From the NCBI GenBank assembly GCA_013397435.1, contig VZRG01000298.1, positions 582,917 to 646,916 of the forward strand: 64,000 nucleotides of DNA, in the 5' to 3' direction. The notes under the pieces were generated by a model. That model was not told the DNA's origin. It saw only the letters and a program-made list of their open reading frames with translations, and searched no databases. This document shows, in pieces, positions 36,340 to 48,003 of the stretch. Positions within the stretch are counted from its first letter, which is position 1. Every line of letters starts with the position of its first letter. The DNA is from Erythrocercus mccallii (Eukaryota; Chordata; Aves; Passeriformes; Dicruridae). The position numbers and the translations under genes are program-made.

Positions 36340-36359
36340 CACACACACACACACACACA
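36340..36359. repeat. (CA)n microsatellite
   Basis: Ten CA units preceded by 'cgcg'. Confidence 0.9.
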
Positions 36360-39129
36360 AAATTCTCTTCTTGGTCTTTATTTTCCACCCTGGTGTGCTG
36401 GATGGGAAGTTACAAATCTTTCAAGCAGTTTACAATGTAACATCTTATGATGCAAATACTCTGTCATGAATTATGAAGAGAATGTGTTGCATTTCTCTTG
36501 CATCGCTAATTTTGTGACTAATAGGAGGCCAGAATAATCTGAAAAAGATGTGAAAGTGGGAGAACAGCATATTTAGACTTTGATGTCTGTGGCAAGATGA
36601 TGTGGTCAGCTTGAGAAACAGAGCAGATCCACCAACCCACCACCTGGACAAACCTGATCCTCTCTCTAGACAAGACTGCTTCTGTTCCTAGACTACAACA
36701 ACCAGTCATGATGGACTTGCTCCATAACTGTCTGATGTCCCAGTTATATCAAGAAGCATTTACCCTTTTAAGTGCTTGAAGGACATTCTTGCTTCACTTA
36801 AAAAATTCATTTTTTAGGAAGAAATATTGTATTACAGCACTGTATTTCAGGTAATTGTTGTAACTTCAAAACCAAGATTTTCCTATAACAAGGAATCGTA
36901 TTTTTCAGCATACACAGTATTTCATAAACACTGATTATTTAAACTAAGTAAAATGCTAGGTAAATAAGCATAAGGTCATTTAAAAAAAATCCTCTTGTCC
37001 CTCTGATAATGTGCATTATTAGCAAGGCTAGCTTTTGGGAATCCTGATACTTCCTACAAGTATTTATTTGGTGATGCTCATAAACTTAAAACCCAAGCAG
37101 AAGACAGTATGGAAATACAAAGCTTTACTGTGGAAACCATTGCCACACAGGAACAGCAATGCAGCCCAACTCAACATCAAGACCTAATGAAAGGAAGACT
37201 TAGCCAGAGTGCTGTTGTACCTTTGGCTTAAACTGCCATGGAACTGTACTGTCTCAAAACAGGAAATTTGGAAGCAGTGTGTTTCAGCTTTGTGTTGAGA
37301 TATATACATTTGTTGATATACACACATAGACACCCCTCTATCTATACATATCCACCACTGAATCCAGAGCCTAGGAACTATTGCAGACCTCTGTGTTCTA
37401 TCAGATGAGCTACAAGCCCCAAAATTAAATTAGCTACTGAAAACACAAATCACTCACAACAATAAAAAGTCTGAGAAAAAACCCACCTTTTTATGATCAA
37501 GGTGTTTTAACAATATTCTACTTTGCCCTAATGATATTTTTAAATGGCTAACACCATTATCAACTGAAAAAAAAATCACAAAAATTCAAGTGTATATTTA
37601 AAGTACTAGGGAACAATTTTTTGTTCATTTTGAATGGCAGCTGAAATTGCTCTTGTATCTGCCACAGGTTCTGTTGTTTTGCCTTTGTCTACATTTTTAA
37701 TATTAAACAGTACTAATTTCATACACTAATCATATCATAAAACATTTACCTTTAGATGTGATGATTTCCCAGGCTTCATCTCTGCCTGAAAGACAATTCC
37801 ATTTATGAATTTTGAGTAAAATTGTTTTGAATTACACATGTAATTTACTGTCTATCTTGTTACTTGAAAGAAGATTAAGAAGTGATAAGAGCCAAACCCC
37901 CTAGAAGTTACAACTGCTTCACTAATGAAGCTGTGCATCTCATGCTTCTTCTATCAAGCTGAATGCTTGTTTGATGCACCATTTGATGAACTTGAAAACA
38001 TCTTATAATGAAGTTCAAGAATCACAATGAAATATCACATAGTATATGACAATACTGTAATATTATAATAGTAATCATATATAATAATTTTACTAATAAC
38101 ATAGCATATACATTGTGCATAAAAACAAACATTACATTCTCTCCTTAAAACTAACTTTTAGTGCACAAGTAGCTTTAAAGCTAAGAAGCACAATCAGGTC
38201 TTTAATGGCTGCCTCCTCATTAAAGAGCTTTAAAAAAAAGTTAAGTCTTAACTCCCACCGCAATCCTTTGGATTTCAAAGCAAATAAACAAAAGCAAATA
38301 ATTCTCTGTGTTCTTAAGAAATATCTAACGACATCTGTTTGTCTCCACTTCCTTTTCCTAAACTGTACCTCCTCCAGATACAGACAAGACTTGCACAAGT
38401 GTTACATTTACTCATATTTATTCAGAAGACACCTCTAAGTAGAAATATTAGGTCCTCAACTATAAAAAGTTCGTTTCAGAGGGGAAACTGATCCAGAGGA
38501 AAACCTACAAGCTTAGCAAGAACCAGAAAAATACATTTTCTTAGAACTAAAATCCTACAGGCACTCACAAAAAAATAAGAAAAGAAAAAAAAAAGAGAAA
38601 AACAACAGCAAAGTAGAGATTCCTAACAAAGGAAAAAATACAGTAAGAGTAACTTAAGCATCACACATTTCATGGCCCTGGCTTTAAAATCAACGAGTCA
38701 CTTGTCCTACTTATTTCAAACAGCCGACATCCACAGCTCTGCATCAAGTTGTCCACAGTGAGAACTGAAAATGTTTTCCCCTTAACTCGCGTGACACTTC
38801 TCCTCCCAACTGATAAACGGTACAAGGTACCATGGTAACTCAATGTCTTGAATTACGATGATACTGGGTAAAAAAAATCCCAAACAACAACAACCCAAGG
38901 CTGGCTACACCTTAACTTGGAACCTTAACTTTCTAGGGACCATAGGCTCCTAAAATAGGAATTTCGAAGCTTGTTAAATTGTTGACTATTTGACTTAAGA
39001 GAAACACCCAGTTCGAAACAATCGATCTTCGAAACAATCACTTGACCCATTAAGAACACTACAGTTACCATCAGCCCCCCCTTCTGCAAGCACCCCTTTG
39101 CAGGAATTGTTCCACCTGGCAGCGGAGAC

Positions 39130-40085
39130 AAACGAAACACTGGAGCGAAACCTTGCTGCCAAGAAGCTCAAGATCTCCCGGGGCTTCGCAGGAAGGCACC
39201 TGCAGAACTTTTATCGGCGCTGCCAAGGGAGTAGCTCCTCGGCAGCCACGTCCCGCTGTCCGCGCATAGGAGCCGCACACCGCCCGGGACAATGTCCCGC
39301 CTGTCACCGCCCCAGGGAAGAGCCGCGTTTAGCCCCGGCGAGACCCCAAACCGAACCCCAAACCCGCCGGCCGCCCCGGCTCTCCCCGGCGCGGCGCAGC
39401 CTCAGGGGCCGGGCCCGCCTCCCTCCCGTGCCGCGACCGCGGCGGGCCCGAGGCGCCGCCAGACCCACCCGCCGCATCCTCCCGGGCGCCGCCGGTGCCT
39501 CGGGCCAGCGCAGACCCCGACGCAACTTCAACCACCGCTCCTTCCTCCCGAGGCAGGAAGTCACCGCAGCCGCGGTTCCGTTTCCAGGGCACAGCTCGGC
39601 CGTTCTCTGTTCTCCGCCCGCCTTTCCCCGCCCCGGGCTCCGCCACCGTTCCCCGCCCCGGCCCGGGGGAGGAGCGCGGAGCCCGGCGTCACCGGGCTGG
39701 CCCTCCTCTTCCGCGGCGGTGGGAGACCGGTGTCGGCCCGGCCGCGCAGGTAGCCGGGGCTCTCCGTGAGTGTCCCCGGGGGTGGCCGCTCCGCCGTCCT
39801 CCCGGCTGTCCGGTCCCGTGCGGAGCGGGCAGTGCCCCGCGGGCGCTGTGGCCATGGCAGCGCCGTGCTGGGGGACGTGGGGTGCGCCAGGGCGGTCCCT
39901 GTCGGCCCCCTTGGACGCCGCTCCCTCCGCCGGCACGGAGCAGCCGGGGGACAAGGGCCGAGGCGGGTGGTGTCGGGGGCCGCCTGCGTTCTCGGGGAAG
40001 GTGGAGGAGGAAATCGGTCTCCGAGCACTGAAAGCCCCCGCCTGGGCAGCAGCGGGAGGGGAGCGCCTTCTCCTGCCGTGCAGAC
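39130..40085. promoter_or_regulatory. CpG island, likely bidirectional ABHD13/LIG4 promoter
   Basis: Nearly one kilobase of very GC- and CpG-rich DNA, the only such block in the window, sits between the divergent ABHD13 (minus) and LIG4 (plus) genes. GC boxes (CCCCGCCCC) occur near 39627-39640 and 39650-39662, and an ETS-like GGAAGT near 39554. There is no obvious TATA box. Long open frames in all phases are the usual effect of GC-rich DNA lacking stop codons, not genes. It probably contains the non-coding first exons of both genes. Donor candidates for LIG4 exon 1 are CGCAG|GTAGCC (exon end 39749) and CTCC|GTGAGT (exon end 39765). The head-to-head arrangement is conserved in mammals. Confidence 0.85.
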
Positions 40086-40294
40086 CTTTGTCTAGGTGAT
40101 GCCAGTGCTTCAGTGTCTCGCTGCTGAGTTTGACCCTTACATGAGGAATCAGCTGGCGACCTTTAAGATAGTGGTTAGATCTTAGGTACAAAAATATGAA
40201 AAAACTTAAATCCTAATTAGAGATGGGGGATTTTTTAGACAGAATAACCTGTTGGCATTTTGTTTATAAATAAATGATTTTGTTTTGTTCCCAG
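40086..40294 (+). other. LIG4: end of LIG4 5' intron with acceptor
   Basis: T-rich tract 'ttttgttttgttcccag' ends at 40294, immediately before the LIG4 coding exon. The start codon follows 15 bases later. Confidence 0.75.
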
Positions 40295-40308
40295 TGAAAA
40301 ACAGACTG

Positions 40309-43047
40309 ATGGCTTCTGCACCTGTTTCACAGCCTACTCCTAAAAAAACGGTGGCCTCTCACGTGCCTTTTGCAGATCTGTGTTCTACTCTGGAGCGAAT
40401 ACAGAAGTGCAAATCTCGGCCAGAGAAAACCAAGTATTTCAAGGATTTTCTGGATTCCTGGAGGAAATTCCATGATGCGCTTCATCAAAAAGAGAAAGAT
40501 GTCACAGATTCCTTTTACCCAGCTATGCGACTTATTCTCCCACAGTTGGAAAGAGAAAGGATGGCATATGGAATTAAAGAAACTATGCTTGCGAAGCTCT
40601 ATATTGAACTGCTTAACTTGCCAAAAGATGGAAAAGATGCTGCAAAGCTTTTAAATTACAGAACGCCTACGGGCTCACGTGGAGATGCTGGAGATTTTGC
40701 AATGATCGCATACTTTGTGCTAAAACCTAGGAGCCCAAAACAAGGCAGACTGACAATAGAACAAGTCAATGAACATTTAGATGTGATAGCTAATAATAAT
40801 GCTGCTAAAAACAAGGGTCAGTTAAAGAAAAGTCTTCTTCAGTTAATTACCCAGAGCACAGCATTGGAACAAAAATGGCTTATCCGAATGATTATAAAGG
40901 ATCTAAAGCTTGGTGTTAGTCAACAAACTATATTTTCTGTTTTTCATCCTGATGCTGCTGAATTGCACAATGTTACTACTGATTTGGAAAAAGTTTGCAG
41001 ACAACTGCATGATCCCTCTGTCTCACTTAGTGATGTTTCTATCATGTTGTTTTCTGCCTTTAAACCAATGCTTGCTGCTATTGCAGATGTCCAGCAAATT
41101 GAGAAACAAATGAGTAACCAGACATTCTACATAGAAACTAAGCTGGATGGTGAACGTATGCAGATGCACAAAGATGGGGATGTGTACAAGTATTTTTCCC
41201 GAAATGGGTTTGACTATACTCAGCAGTTTGGTGCTTCACCCCTTGAAGGCTCATTAACACCATTTATTCATAATGTATTTAAGAGCAATATACGCAATTG
41301 CATTCTCGATGGTGAAATGATGGCTTACAATCCTGAGGCACAGACTTTTATGCAAAAAGGAAACAAATTTGACATAAAAAGAATGGTGGAGGACTCTGAT
41401 CTGCAGACCTGCTTCTGTGTATTTGATGTATTGATGGTTAATGATCAGAAGTTGGGGCATGAAGTACTAAGCAAAAGATCTGAAATCTTATGTAGTGTAT
41501 TTACCCCAGTTAAGGGCAGGATACATGTTGTCCATAAGAGAAATGCCAGAACAAGAAAAGAAGTAATTGATGCATTAAATGAAGCAATAGATAACAGAGA
41601 GGAAGGAATTATGGTGAAAGATCCCATGTCCACCTACAAGCCTGACAAACGTGGGGAAGGCTGGTTAAAAATAAAGCCAGAATATGTCAGTGGACTGATG
41701 GATGAACTGGACCTTTTAATTGTTGGTGGTTACTGGGGGAAGGGGTCTCGTGGTGGAATGATGTCTCATTTTCTATGCGCTATTGCAGAGACGCCCCCTC
41801 CAAACGAAAAACCGACCATTTTCCACTCCATTTGTCGTGTTGGCTCTGGCTATACTATGAAAGAGTTGTATGATCTAGGCTTGAAACTGGCTAAACACTG
41901 GAAGCCCTACCATAGGAAGGACCCTCCAGGTAACATTTTGTGTGGAACTGAAAAACCTGAAATGTACATTGAACCTTGCAACTCTGTCATAGTTCAGATC
42001 AAGGCAGCTGAGATTGTTGACAGTGATATGTACAAAACTGGCTGTACTTTGAGATTCCCCCGAATTGAGAAGATAAGGGAAGACAAAGAATGGTACCAGT
42101 GCATGACTTCAGACATGTTAGAAGACTTCAGAAGCAAAGCACAAGGAAAGCTGGCATCTAAGCACCTTCATATATATGACTATGATGAGCCACATGAGAA
42201 GAAAAGGAAAACTGTTTCAAAGGTGAGGAAGATAATTGGAATAGCGGAGCAATTTAAAGCTCCTGATCTTTCTAGTGTAAGCAAGGTTTCAAATGTATTT
42301 GAAGATGTTGAGTTTTGTGTTATGACAGGAATGGGAAAACACTCAAAGTCTGAGCTGGAAAGCAAAATAGCCCAATGTGGTGGCAGTGTGGTACAGAACC
42401 CAGGGCCAGAGACTTACTGTGTCATTGTAGGAGCTGAGAATGTCAGAGTGAAAAACGTCATTGCTTCCAACAAATACGATGTGGTGAGGGCAGAGTGGCT
42501 TCTTCAGTGTTTTCAAACCAAAACGCTGGTGCCTTGGCAACCAGCCTTTATGATTCACATGTCTCCTGAGACAAAAGAACATTTTGCTCGTGAGTATGAT
42601 TGTTATGGAGACAGTTACACAGCAAACACAGATGTTGCGCAGCTCAAGGAAGTGTTCTCAAGAGTGAAAGAGAATAAGGCAATGCCTCTGGACGTGATTA
42701 CAGAGCTAGAAGAACGTTACTGGTGGAACAGTTGTCAGCTTGGTATATTCAGAGGAAGCACTATTTACGTGGACTGTTATGCTGTTGTTAGTGAGCCTGA
42801 AAGCAAAATCCCTGGAACTACACTATCAATTAGAGCTTTGGAGCTCCGTTTTTATGGTGCAAAAGTAGTTTCTCACCTTGAAGAGGGTGTCTCCCATGTT
42901 GTTGTAGGAGAAGATCGTTCACGGGTAGAAGAGATGAAAGCACTCAGAAGAACATTTGGGAAAAAATTTAAAATTGTGTCTGAGCTGTGGGTAACACACT
43001 CAGTGGAGGAAGGAGTCGGAAAGAATGAAAATCAGTACTTAGTTTAA
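40309..43047 (+). CDS. LIG4: LIG4, ATP-dependent DNA ligase IV
   Basis: 912 codons in a single coding exon, as in other vertebrates (human 911). It seals double-strand breaks in non-homologous end joining and V(D)J recombination, in a nuclear complex with XRCC4 and XLF. Order: N-terminal DNA-binding domain (about 15-240); adenylation domain with the catalytic lysine K278 in ETKLDGER (motif I), FDIKRMV near 353-360, motif IV EEGIMVK (431-437) and motif V GWLKIKPEY (451-459); OB-fold domain (about 460-615); KKRK-containing linker (630-634); BRCT1 (about 658-750); XRCC4-binding linker with EHFAREYDCYGDSY (757-770); BRCT2 (about 810-912) ending ENQYLV. All catalytic motifs are intact. Start choice: the frame runs eight codons further upstream without ATG and across the splice acceptor at 40294, so the ATG at 40309 in MASAPVSQPTPKK is used. 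Regulation is presumably by the CpG-island promoter. Confidence 0.98.
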   Translation: MASAPVSQPTPKKTVASHVPFADLCSTLERIQKCKSRPEKTKYFKDFLDSWRKFHDALHQKEKDVTDSFYPAMRLILPQLERERMAYGIKETMLAKLYIELLNLPKDGKDAAKLLNYRTPTGSRGDAGDFAMIAYFVLKPRSPKQGRLTIEQVNEHLDVIANNNAAKNKGQLKKSLLQLITQSTALEQKWLIRMIIKDLKLGVSQQTIFSVFHPDAAELHNVTTDLEKVCRQLHDPSVSLSDVSIMLFSAFKPMLAAIADVQQIEKQMSNQTFYIETKLDGERMQMHKDGDVYKYFSRNGFDYTQQFGASPLEGSLTPFIHNVFKSNIRNCILDGEMMAYNPEAQTFMQKGNKFDIKRMVEDSDLQTCFCVFDVLMVNDQKLGHEVLSKRSEILCSVFTPVKGRIHVVHKRNARTRKEVIDALNEAIDNREEGIMVKDPMSTYKPDKRGEGWLKIKPEYVSGLMDELDLLIVGGYWGKGSRGGMMSHFLCAIAETPPPNEKPTIFHSICRVGSGYTMKELYDLGLKLAKHWKPYHRKDPPGNILCGTEKPEMYIEPCNSVIVQIKAAEIVDSDMYKTGCTLRFPRIEKIREDKEWYQCMTSDMLEDFRSKAQGKLASKHLHIYDYDEPHEKKRKTVSKVRKIIGIAEQFKAPDLSSVSKVSNVFEDVEFCVMTGMGKHSKSELESKIAQCGGSVVQNPGPETYCVIVGAENVRVKNVIASNKYDVVRAEWLLQCFQTKTLVPWQPAFMIHMSPETKEHFAREYDCYGDSYTANTDVAQLKEVFSRVKENKAMPLDVITELEERYWWNSCQLGIFRGSTIYVDCYAVVSEPESKIPGTTLSIRALELRFYGAKVVSHLEEGVSHVVVGEDRSRVEEMKALRRTFGKKFKIVSELWVTHSVEEGVGKNENQYLV

Positions 43048-43302
43048 AGCAGCTTTTAAGATTGGAGCAAAGGCATAATTTGATTTAGTGAGGTTTTAAA
43101 TTTTTGTGTGTTTTCATGTCTGTTTGAAGCTGGCTCTGGCTGAAGAATAACACTGAATTGCTGAAATCAGGAAGGCTTTTAATTTTACTGTTGCGGAAGC
43201 AAGGAGATGCTAAGCTATGTTGGAGAGAAAAAACCACAATGTAAATAATTTAAGCCTTTTAATCCACAAACAGGTCTCAGGAGAGATCTAAAATTTTACA
43301 TA

Positions 43303-43308
43303 AATAAA
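43303..43308 (+). promoter_or_regulatory. LIG4: LIG4 proximal polyA signal
   Basis: AATAAA about 255 bases after the stop codon, followed by a GT-rich stretch. Confidence 0.45.
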
Positions 43309-43860
43309 GTATGTTTGCAACTGGCTAGCTTGTTCTAGCTTTAATAATGCTTCCCTCCATTGTTCGAAGCGGAGACAATAATTTATTATTTTATGGAAAT
43401 TCTGCTGGTTATTATTTAACTATCGATTTGCAATCACATTCATGTTTTTGTTGACTTGTTTTGTATGTACTCCATGTGCTAGAGAATTCAGTAATTTATA
43501 AACTTCATCTGTACTATTTTAATTTACTTACGTTGGTTTTAGCATTAAGCACCACACAGCCTTGGAAGCACTTTGATTTTACGATATTTTGTAGATCCCA
43601 TGCTTCTTTGTGTAAATAGCGTTTGTACAAAAGAACCTAAACTTTCCATTGAGGTGATAATGAATTAATAATGATCTATATATGTATGAAATACAAATCA
43701 ATTACTTAGAAATTTTAATAACTCCTGTGCTCATTACTGTGAATTGTGACAGGACTAAGCTTTTACAATTAACCATCAGTTTATCTTTTAAAAATGCTTC
43801 TAAATGATTGTAGGATTAATTTCCAAATATCCTGTTCAATGTATATTTTTATAATTACTA

Positions 43861-43866
43861 AATAAA
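43861..43866 (+). promoter_or_regulatory. LIG4: LIG4 distal polyA signal
   Basis: AATAAA about 815 bases after the stop codon, followed by 'tgcttggtatttgtcttt', a good downstream GU/U-rich element. Confidence 0.55.
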
Positions 43867-43886
43867 ATCTATTTTTAAAGTCTGCT

Positions 43887-45138
43887 TGGTATTTGTCTTT
43901 AAAAGACAGTCACCTTTGAAAAGCACAAAACTTAGTTTCTACTGGTAGGTAATTCATGCATTAACTTTGAGGGGAGAAAGGTTGAGGCCTCGTTTCTTGT
44001 TATGTCAACATTGGTATCAAACAGAAATGAAGCTGTGCAGATCACAGGGAGTCAGTTTTTACTTGACCTCTTTCTTCAGTGCTTTCTGAGGTCATGTTCA
44101 TGCAAAAGTTCCTGTAAAAAGAATTGGGAATTGTTATGTGAAAGATTTATTGCAGTATTGGTTAATTGGAATTGTATTGATACCTCTTGGTATATTAGCA
44201 GCTCCCTTATTATTTGAAATATACTCAAATAGGTAAAATGTGATAGCTGTCCACAAGTTTCCTGTCACCAGGCCTGCGTTGCTCTTTTTCTCGAGTGGGG
44301 CTGATACGGTGGGACTGTGCTTTTTGTTGGTGAGGATACTGCCTTGCTATTCCTTCAGCACTCTTTCCCTCAAGGAGCAGCCCACTTGCACCCCTTGACC
44401 CAACAGGGATTTGAATGAACGAAGGAAAGCCTCGCTTCTCTCTATTATGGAAATCCTCACCCTTCTTTTGTCCCCCTGATATTAATCTGGTCTTTAGTTT
44501 GGATGTGAACTGCTTCCCAGAACCAAATTTAAAAACTGTGGAAAGTTTGTCAGCTTTTTACTGTAGTACATCTGTTTGGTGAAACTCTTAAAAACTGTGT
44601 GGTTGCTGTTGCTCAATTTCCAGTTACTCTTTCTGAAAGAGTACATCTGTATGTTTTAAGAGTCTCTATTAATATCCTTGAAAAGCAAAAGATCCACTTA
44701 TTCAGATGAAATCAGTCAAAATCTGTCAGCTATAGTAAATAACAGGTAAGATGTACTATTCTGTTTATGGTATCTCAATGATCTGGTGAGAGATTGTAAA
44801 AAAGATTGTAGTTTGCTTATGGGTTTTTGTAATGCTTTATGTCACTCTTTCTGTTACAATACAATTGAAAGCCATTTAATCTTTCCAATCTATATGTAAT
44901 TACAGCTTGAATTCTTTCAAAAGAGGGACTTGAAGTTATAAGATGCCATAAAAAGATTTAAAAATGTTTGTATTGATGGTTAGGTGACTAGGGAAAGGTG
45001 ACTAGGGAAATGCCTTTTAACACAGTTTAACTGAGCATAAAGCATCTCCAGCTGGTAACAGCAGTTGTATCGCAAAACAGTAGATGGGCCTGTAAAATTT
45101 TATGGTACTATTTTTTGCTGTGAGGGGATAGGAATGAG
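43887..45138. other. intergenic DNA downstream of LIG4
   Basis: No gene recognised. A small 15-bp tandem duplication ('ggtgactagggaaa') lies at about 44981-45010, just left of the LTR. Confidence 0.5.
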
Positions 45139-45144
45139 AGAACT

Positions 45145-45616
45145 TGTAGCGTTTCTCCCCCCCGCCTCCCCCCCGGGCCTCTGTGCTCCGGGGGGTGCTA
45201 CAGGACCAGCGGCAATGCACGGGGTGCGACATAGCCCCCTTTACGAGCTCTGCAGATCCTGGTTATCGAATGCATCGGAGCAGGGACAGATTAAACAGCA
45301 GTCCGGGCCTTGGGGGGTGAACATGGCTGGTTTATTCACCACATGATGGAAGGCCAAGGCAATTATCTCCACGTGGGAGAGGGCTTTTATGCACATGGAA
45401 AGCGGAAGGGGTTGGGGTTTAGGGTGACTACCCAATGATGACAAAGCATGGGAGGGGATTAGGGGAAGGTAAGTGGGGATAGGCTAATGAATAGGGTAAG
45501 GGAAAGATTGCAACACCTGGGTCAAACCAAAAACTGGGGGGAAGATGGGGGTATGCTGAGTTAAACCATAACATGAAAATATGGATATGGAATGACCTAA
45601 AAGGCACACTGCAACA
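45145..45616 (-). mobile_element. solo LTR of an endogenous retrovirus (ERVK-like), minus strand
   Basis: 472 bases bounded by TGTAGCG and CTGCAACA (TG...CA) and flanked by an exact 6-bp duplication AGAACT (45139-45144 and 45617-45622). On the minus strand it has a TATA-like ATAAAAG (45390-45384) and an AATAAA (45336-45331) about 50 bases later, the expected U3-R-U5 order. A GC-rich U5 with runs of C lies at 45157-45200. No gag, pol or env is adjacent, so it is a solo LTR left by recombination. The 6-bp duplication size suggests a beta/ERVK-like or alpharetroviral integrase. Confidence 0.82.
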
Positions 45617-45622
45617 AGAACT

Positions 45623-46569
45623 CTCTGTAAGTTTGACGTATTATACAAAGCTAACAGTGAAGGAGCTTGTAGGTATAATTATAATGTTTCTCCATGTTCC
45701 TTTCCAGAAGCAAGGAAATTAAAAGGCATCAACCTCAGAGTTATTTTCCTTTAGAAAAAAATATATTTAGCATTATTTTTGGATGTTTTAAACAGATGTA
45801 GCTTTTCTTTCTTTGTAGTTTTAGGGAAGATTATCTTGAGAGATATATAAGGGAGTTGAATTTAAGTTCAAACTGCAAGCTTTAATGTTCACAGCATATG
45901 TGATTGTATTTGAAAACTGATGTAATAAGAATGCTTCAACATGCGTAATTATCACTAGATTAGTGACAAAATATATTTAAATTTATTCTTCTGTTAATAC
46001 TAGGGGTAGAGGTACTATGTAAAGCTGTGAAGCCAGAGTTCGTTTTTCTCCCTGTCATACATAAAGTCAAATACATTTTTCAGGACTAAAGTTTCCAGAA
46101 ATAAGATACAGGAGAAAAAAAAAAAAAAAAAAGGATTGTTACACACAAAATGAGTGGGTATGGTGTGAGGGATTGTGTATTCCATTCTGTTATCCTCAGT
46201 CTTTCCCAGAAAAGAATGAATTTACAGACACTGGTTCTGTATAGGGTTGTACTAGTTAGAATAAGTTAACTATGGTATTTCTATAGCTTTTTATGAAATT
46301 CAAATTAACCTTTCAAAATAGATTCAGGTAGAAGGTTGTTTGTTTTGTTTCATTTTTTTTAATAGAAGTCCTTGTGGTCTAATTTAATCTTTTATAATTT
46401 GTCTAGCATTTTGTGTTTTGGTGTAGTAGACCAGCTTGATGGAGAAAAGTAGAGCTCTAGATGTTTTCTCAGCTTTTGAAAGCCTTCTGACACTTTCCTG
46501 TAATATTTTCATAGCTAATGAAATGTGGACTAGATGAATGGACAGGGAAATGGACTGAAAGCTGATTTA
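45623..46569. other. intergenic DNA, no gene seen
   Basis: AT-rich sequence with an 18-base poly-A run at 46115-46132. No other feature recognised. Confidence 0.5.
46115..46132. repeat. poly-A run
   Basis: Eighteen consecutive A bases. No recognisable retrocopy precedes it. Confidence 0.9.
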
Positions 46570-46850
46570 TATGCCAGGCTTGAAGAGCAGCTTGTCATCA
46601 GCAGCTGAGGTACAAGACAAGAGGCAATGGACACAAAATGGAACAAAACTTTTGCTTAAAACTAGGAAAATTCTTACTGTAAGAGTGGTGAAGCACAGGA
46701 ACAGGTTGCATAGAGGGGTTGTGGAATCTCCATCCTTGGTGACATTCAATATGCAATCAGCTACAACTTGCTCTACCTAACCTTTCAACTGGACGGTGTT
46801 TGACTAGATGATCTCAAGAAATGCCATCCAGCCTCATTTGTTCTGTGAAT
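46570..46850 (+). mobile_element. CR1 LINE 3' fragment, diverged
   Basis: On the plus strand, about 46660-46745 translates as the degenerate CR1 ORF2 tail (ILTVRVVKHRNRLHRGVVES). It is followed by the CR1 3' text 'gactagatgatctcaagaaa'. Old and 5'-truncated. Confidence 0.75.
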
Positions 46851-47868
46851 TAGGCCTGAACTAAATTTCCCATTTTGATTTTAGGTGTCTTGTGAATGGT
46901 CCAAGCATCAAGTGGTGACATATACATTGCAAATTTAATGGATTTTTTTTCATTTACTGGACAATAGATATTAGCATAGCTAACTCTATCCGCATGACTT
47001 TTAAAGCTACACATTAAACTGGAGGGAAAAACAAAGCAAACCAAGAAAACCTAAAGCATAAACCAAACTGAATTAAAATGAACATGAACATCAAGGTTGT
47101 TCAGTCTCCCAAGCAGTAGAAAGAGCTGTCTAAGTGTATAAATGTTTAAATAGACATATCTGAGAGAACAGAAAAGCTGGTTTTCAATTTGAGGAGATAC
47201 ATAACGGTACCAATTGTGAAAGTGAAAACAGGCTCCAGTAATTTAACCATTTTCACCTGCTTGCCTTGTCTTGATTTGGGAGTAACAACTAAAGTAACAG
47301 CTTCTTTCTTGTGATGGTAGGCTTTACAAACATAAACACTGTAGATCCAAGGAAGAGGTAGGATTTCTCCACGTTCTTGCACATGGAAGCTTCCTCCTGC
47401 AGCTAATATGCTACAGCCTCAGCAGGCTTTGCTATGGCAGCAACAGCAGCAAACAGAGGCAATGTGTTCTCTGGAATCTATGATTTTAGCCTGCACATCT
47501 TACACCTGCAGTTAATGCAATAACTGGTCAAAGGCAGTTGGATGGGAGTTCCTGTCGGTGTGTAAATACGTATTTTCAAGTAAAATATTAAAGTAAAAGA
47601 CAGCAAATAGACGTGTAACAAAGCTAGTCTCAGCTAAGGTCTTGTGGTTTCTTTTTTCCTTCTCAGTTTCCCACAGCTTCTCTCTTGAGTTGGCCTCTTC
47701 TGCCTGGCGTATTATAGATTTTATATGTCGGGCCTGTGTGCTTCCAAAGTGGAATTAATTTATACATACAATTTAAAGGCAGTTTGCATACCTCTCTGTT
47801 ATGCTTCAGTCTGCCCTGTAAACATGTTCACATATAATTATACCAAACATAGTTTCATACATCTCGGA

Positions 47869-48003
47869 TTTGGGGGTTTTGCTGGGTTGTTGTTTTTGTT
47901 TGTTTGTTTGATTGATTTTTTTTTGTTTGTTTTTGTTTTGTTGTTGGTTTTGGAGTTTGGTTTGTTTGGGTTTTCTTGGGTTTTTTTGTTTGTTTTTCAA
48001 TTT
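47869..48003. repeat. T/G-rich low-complexity stretch, (TTTG)n-like
   Basis: Degenerate TTTG/TTTGG units dominate. The approximately 114-codon open frame across it is a product of this composition. Confidence 0.85.

Larger units (their letters stand above)
33611..39129 (-). other. ABHD13: ABHD13 5' intron (inferred)
   Basis: No coding exon recognised. It lies between the coding-exon acceptor and the CpG island. It contains TA/TATC microsatellites (35641-35727) and an (AC)n run (36340-36359). Open frames here look random. Confidence 0.6.

Noticed and set aside
39098..40191. Several 100-295-codon open frames in the CpG island, both strands
   Set aside because: High GC removes stop codons in every frame. 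The peptides are Pro/Arg/Gly/Ala-rich with no domains.
40285..40308. Eight-codon upstream extension of LIG4
   Set aside because: It begins at a TTG and runs across the CAG acceptor ending at 40294, so it is not coding.
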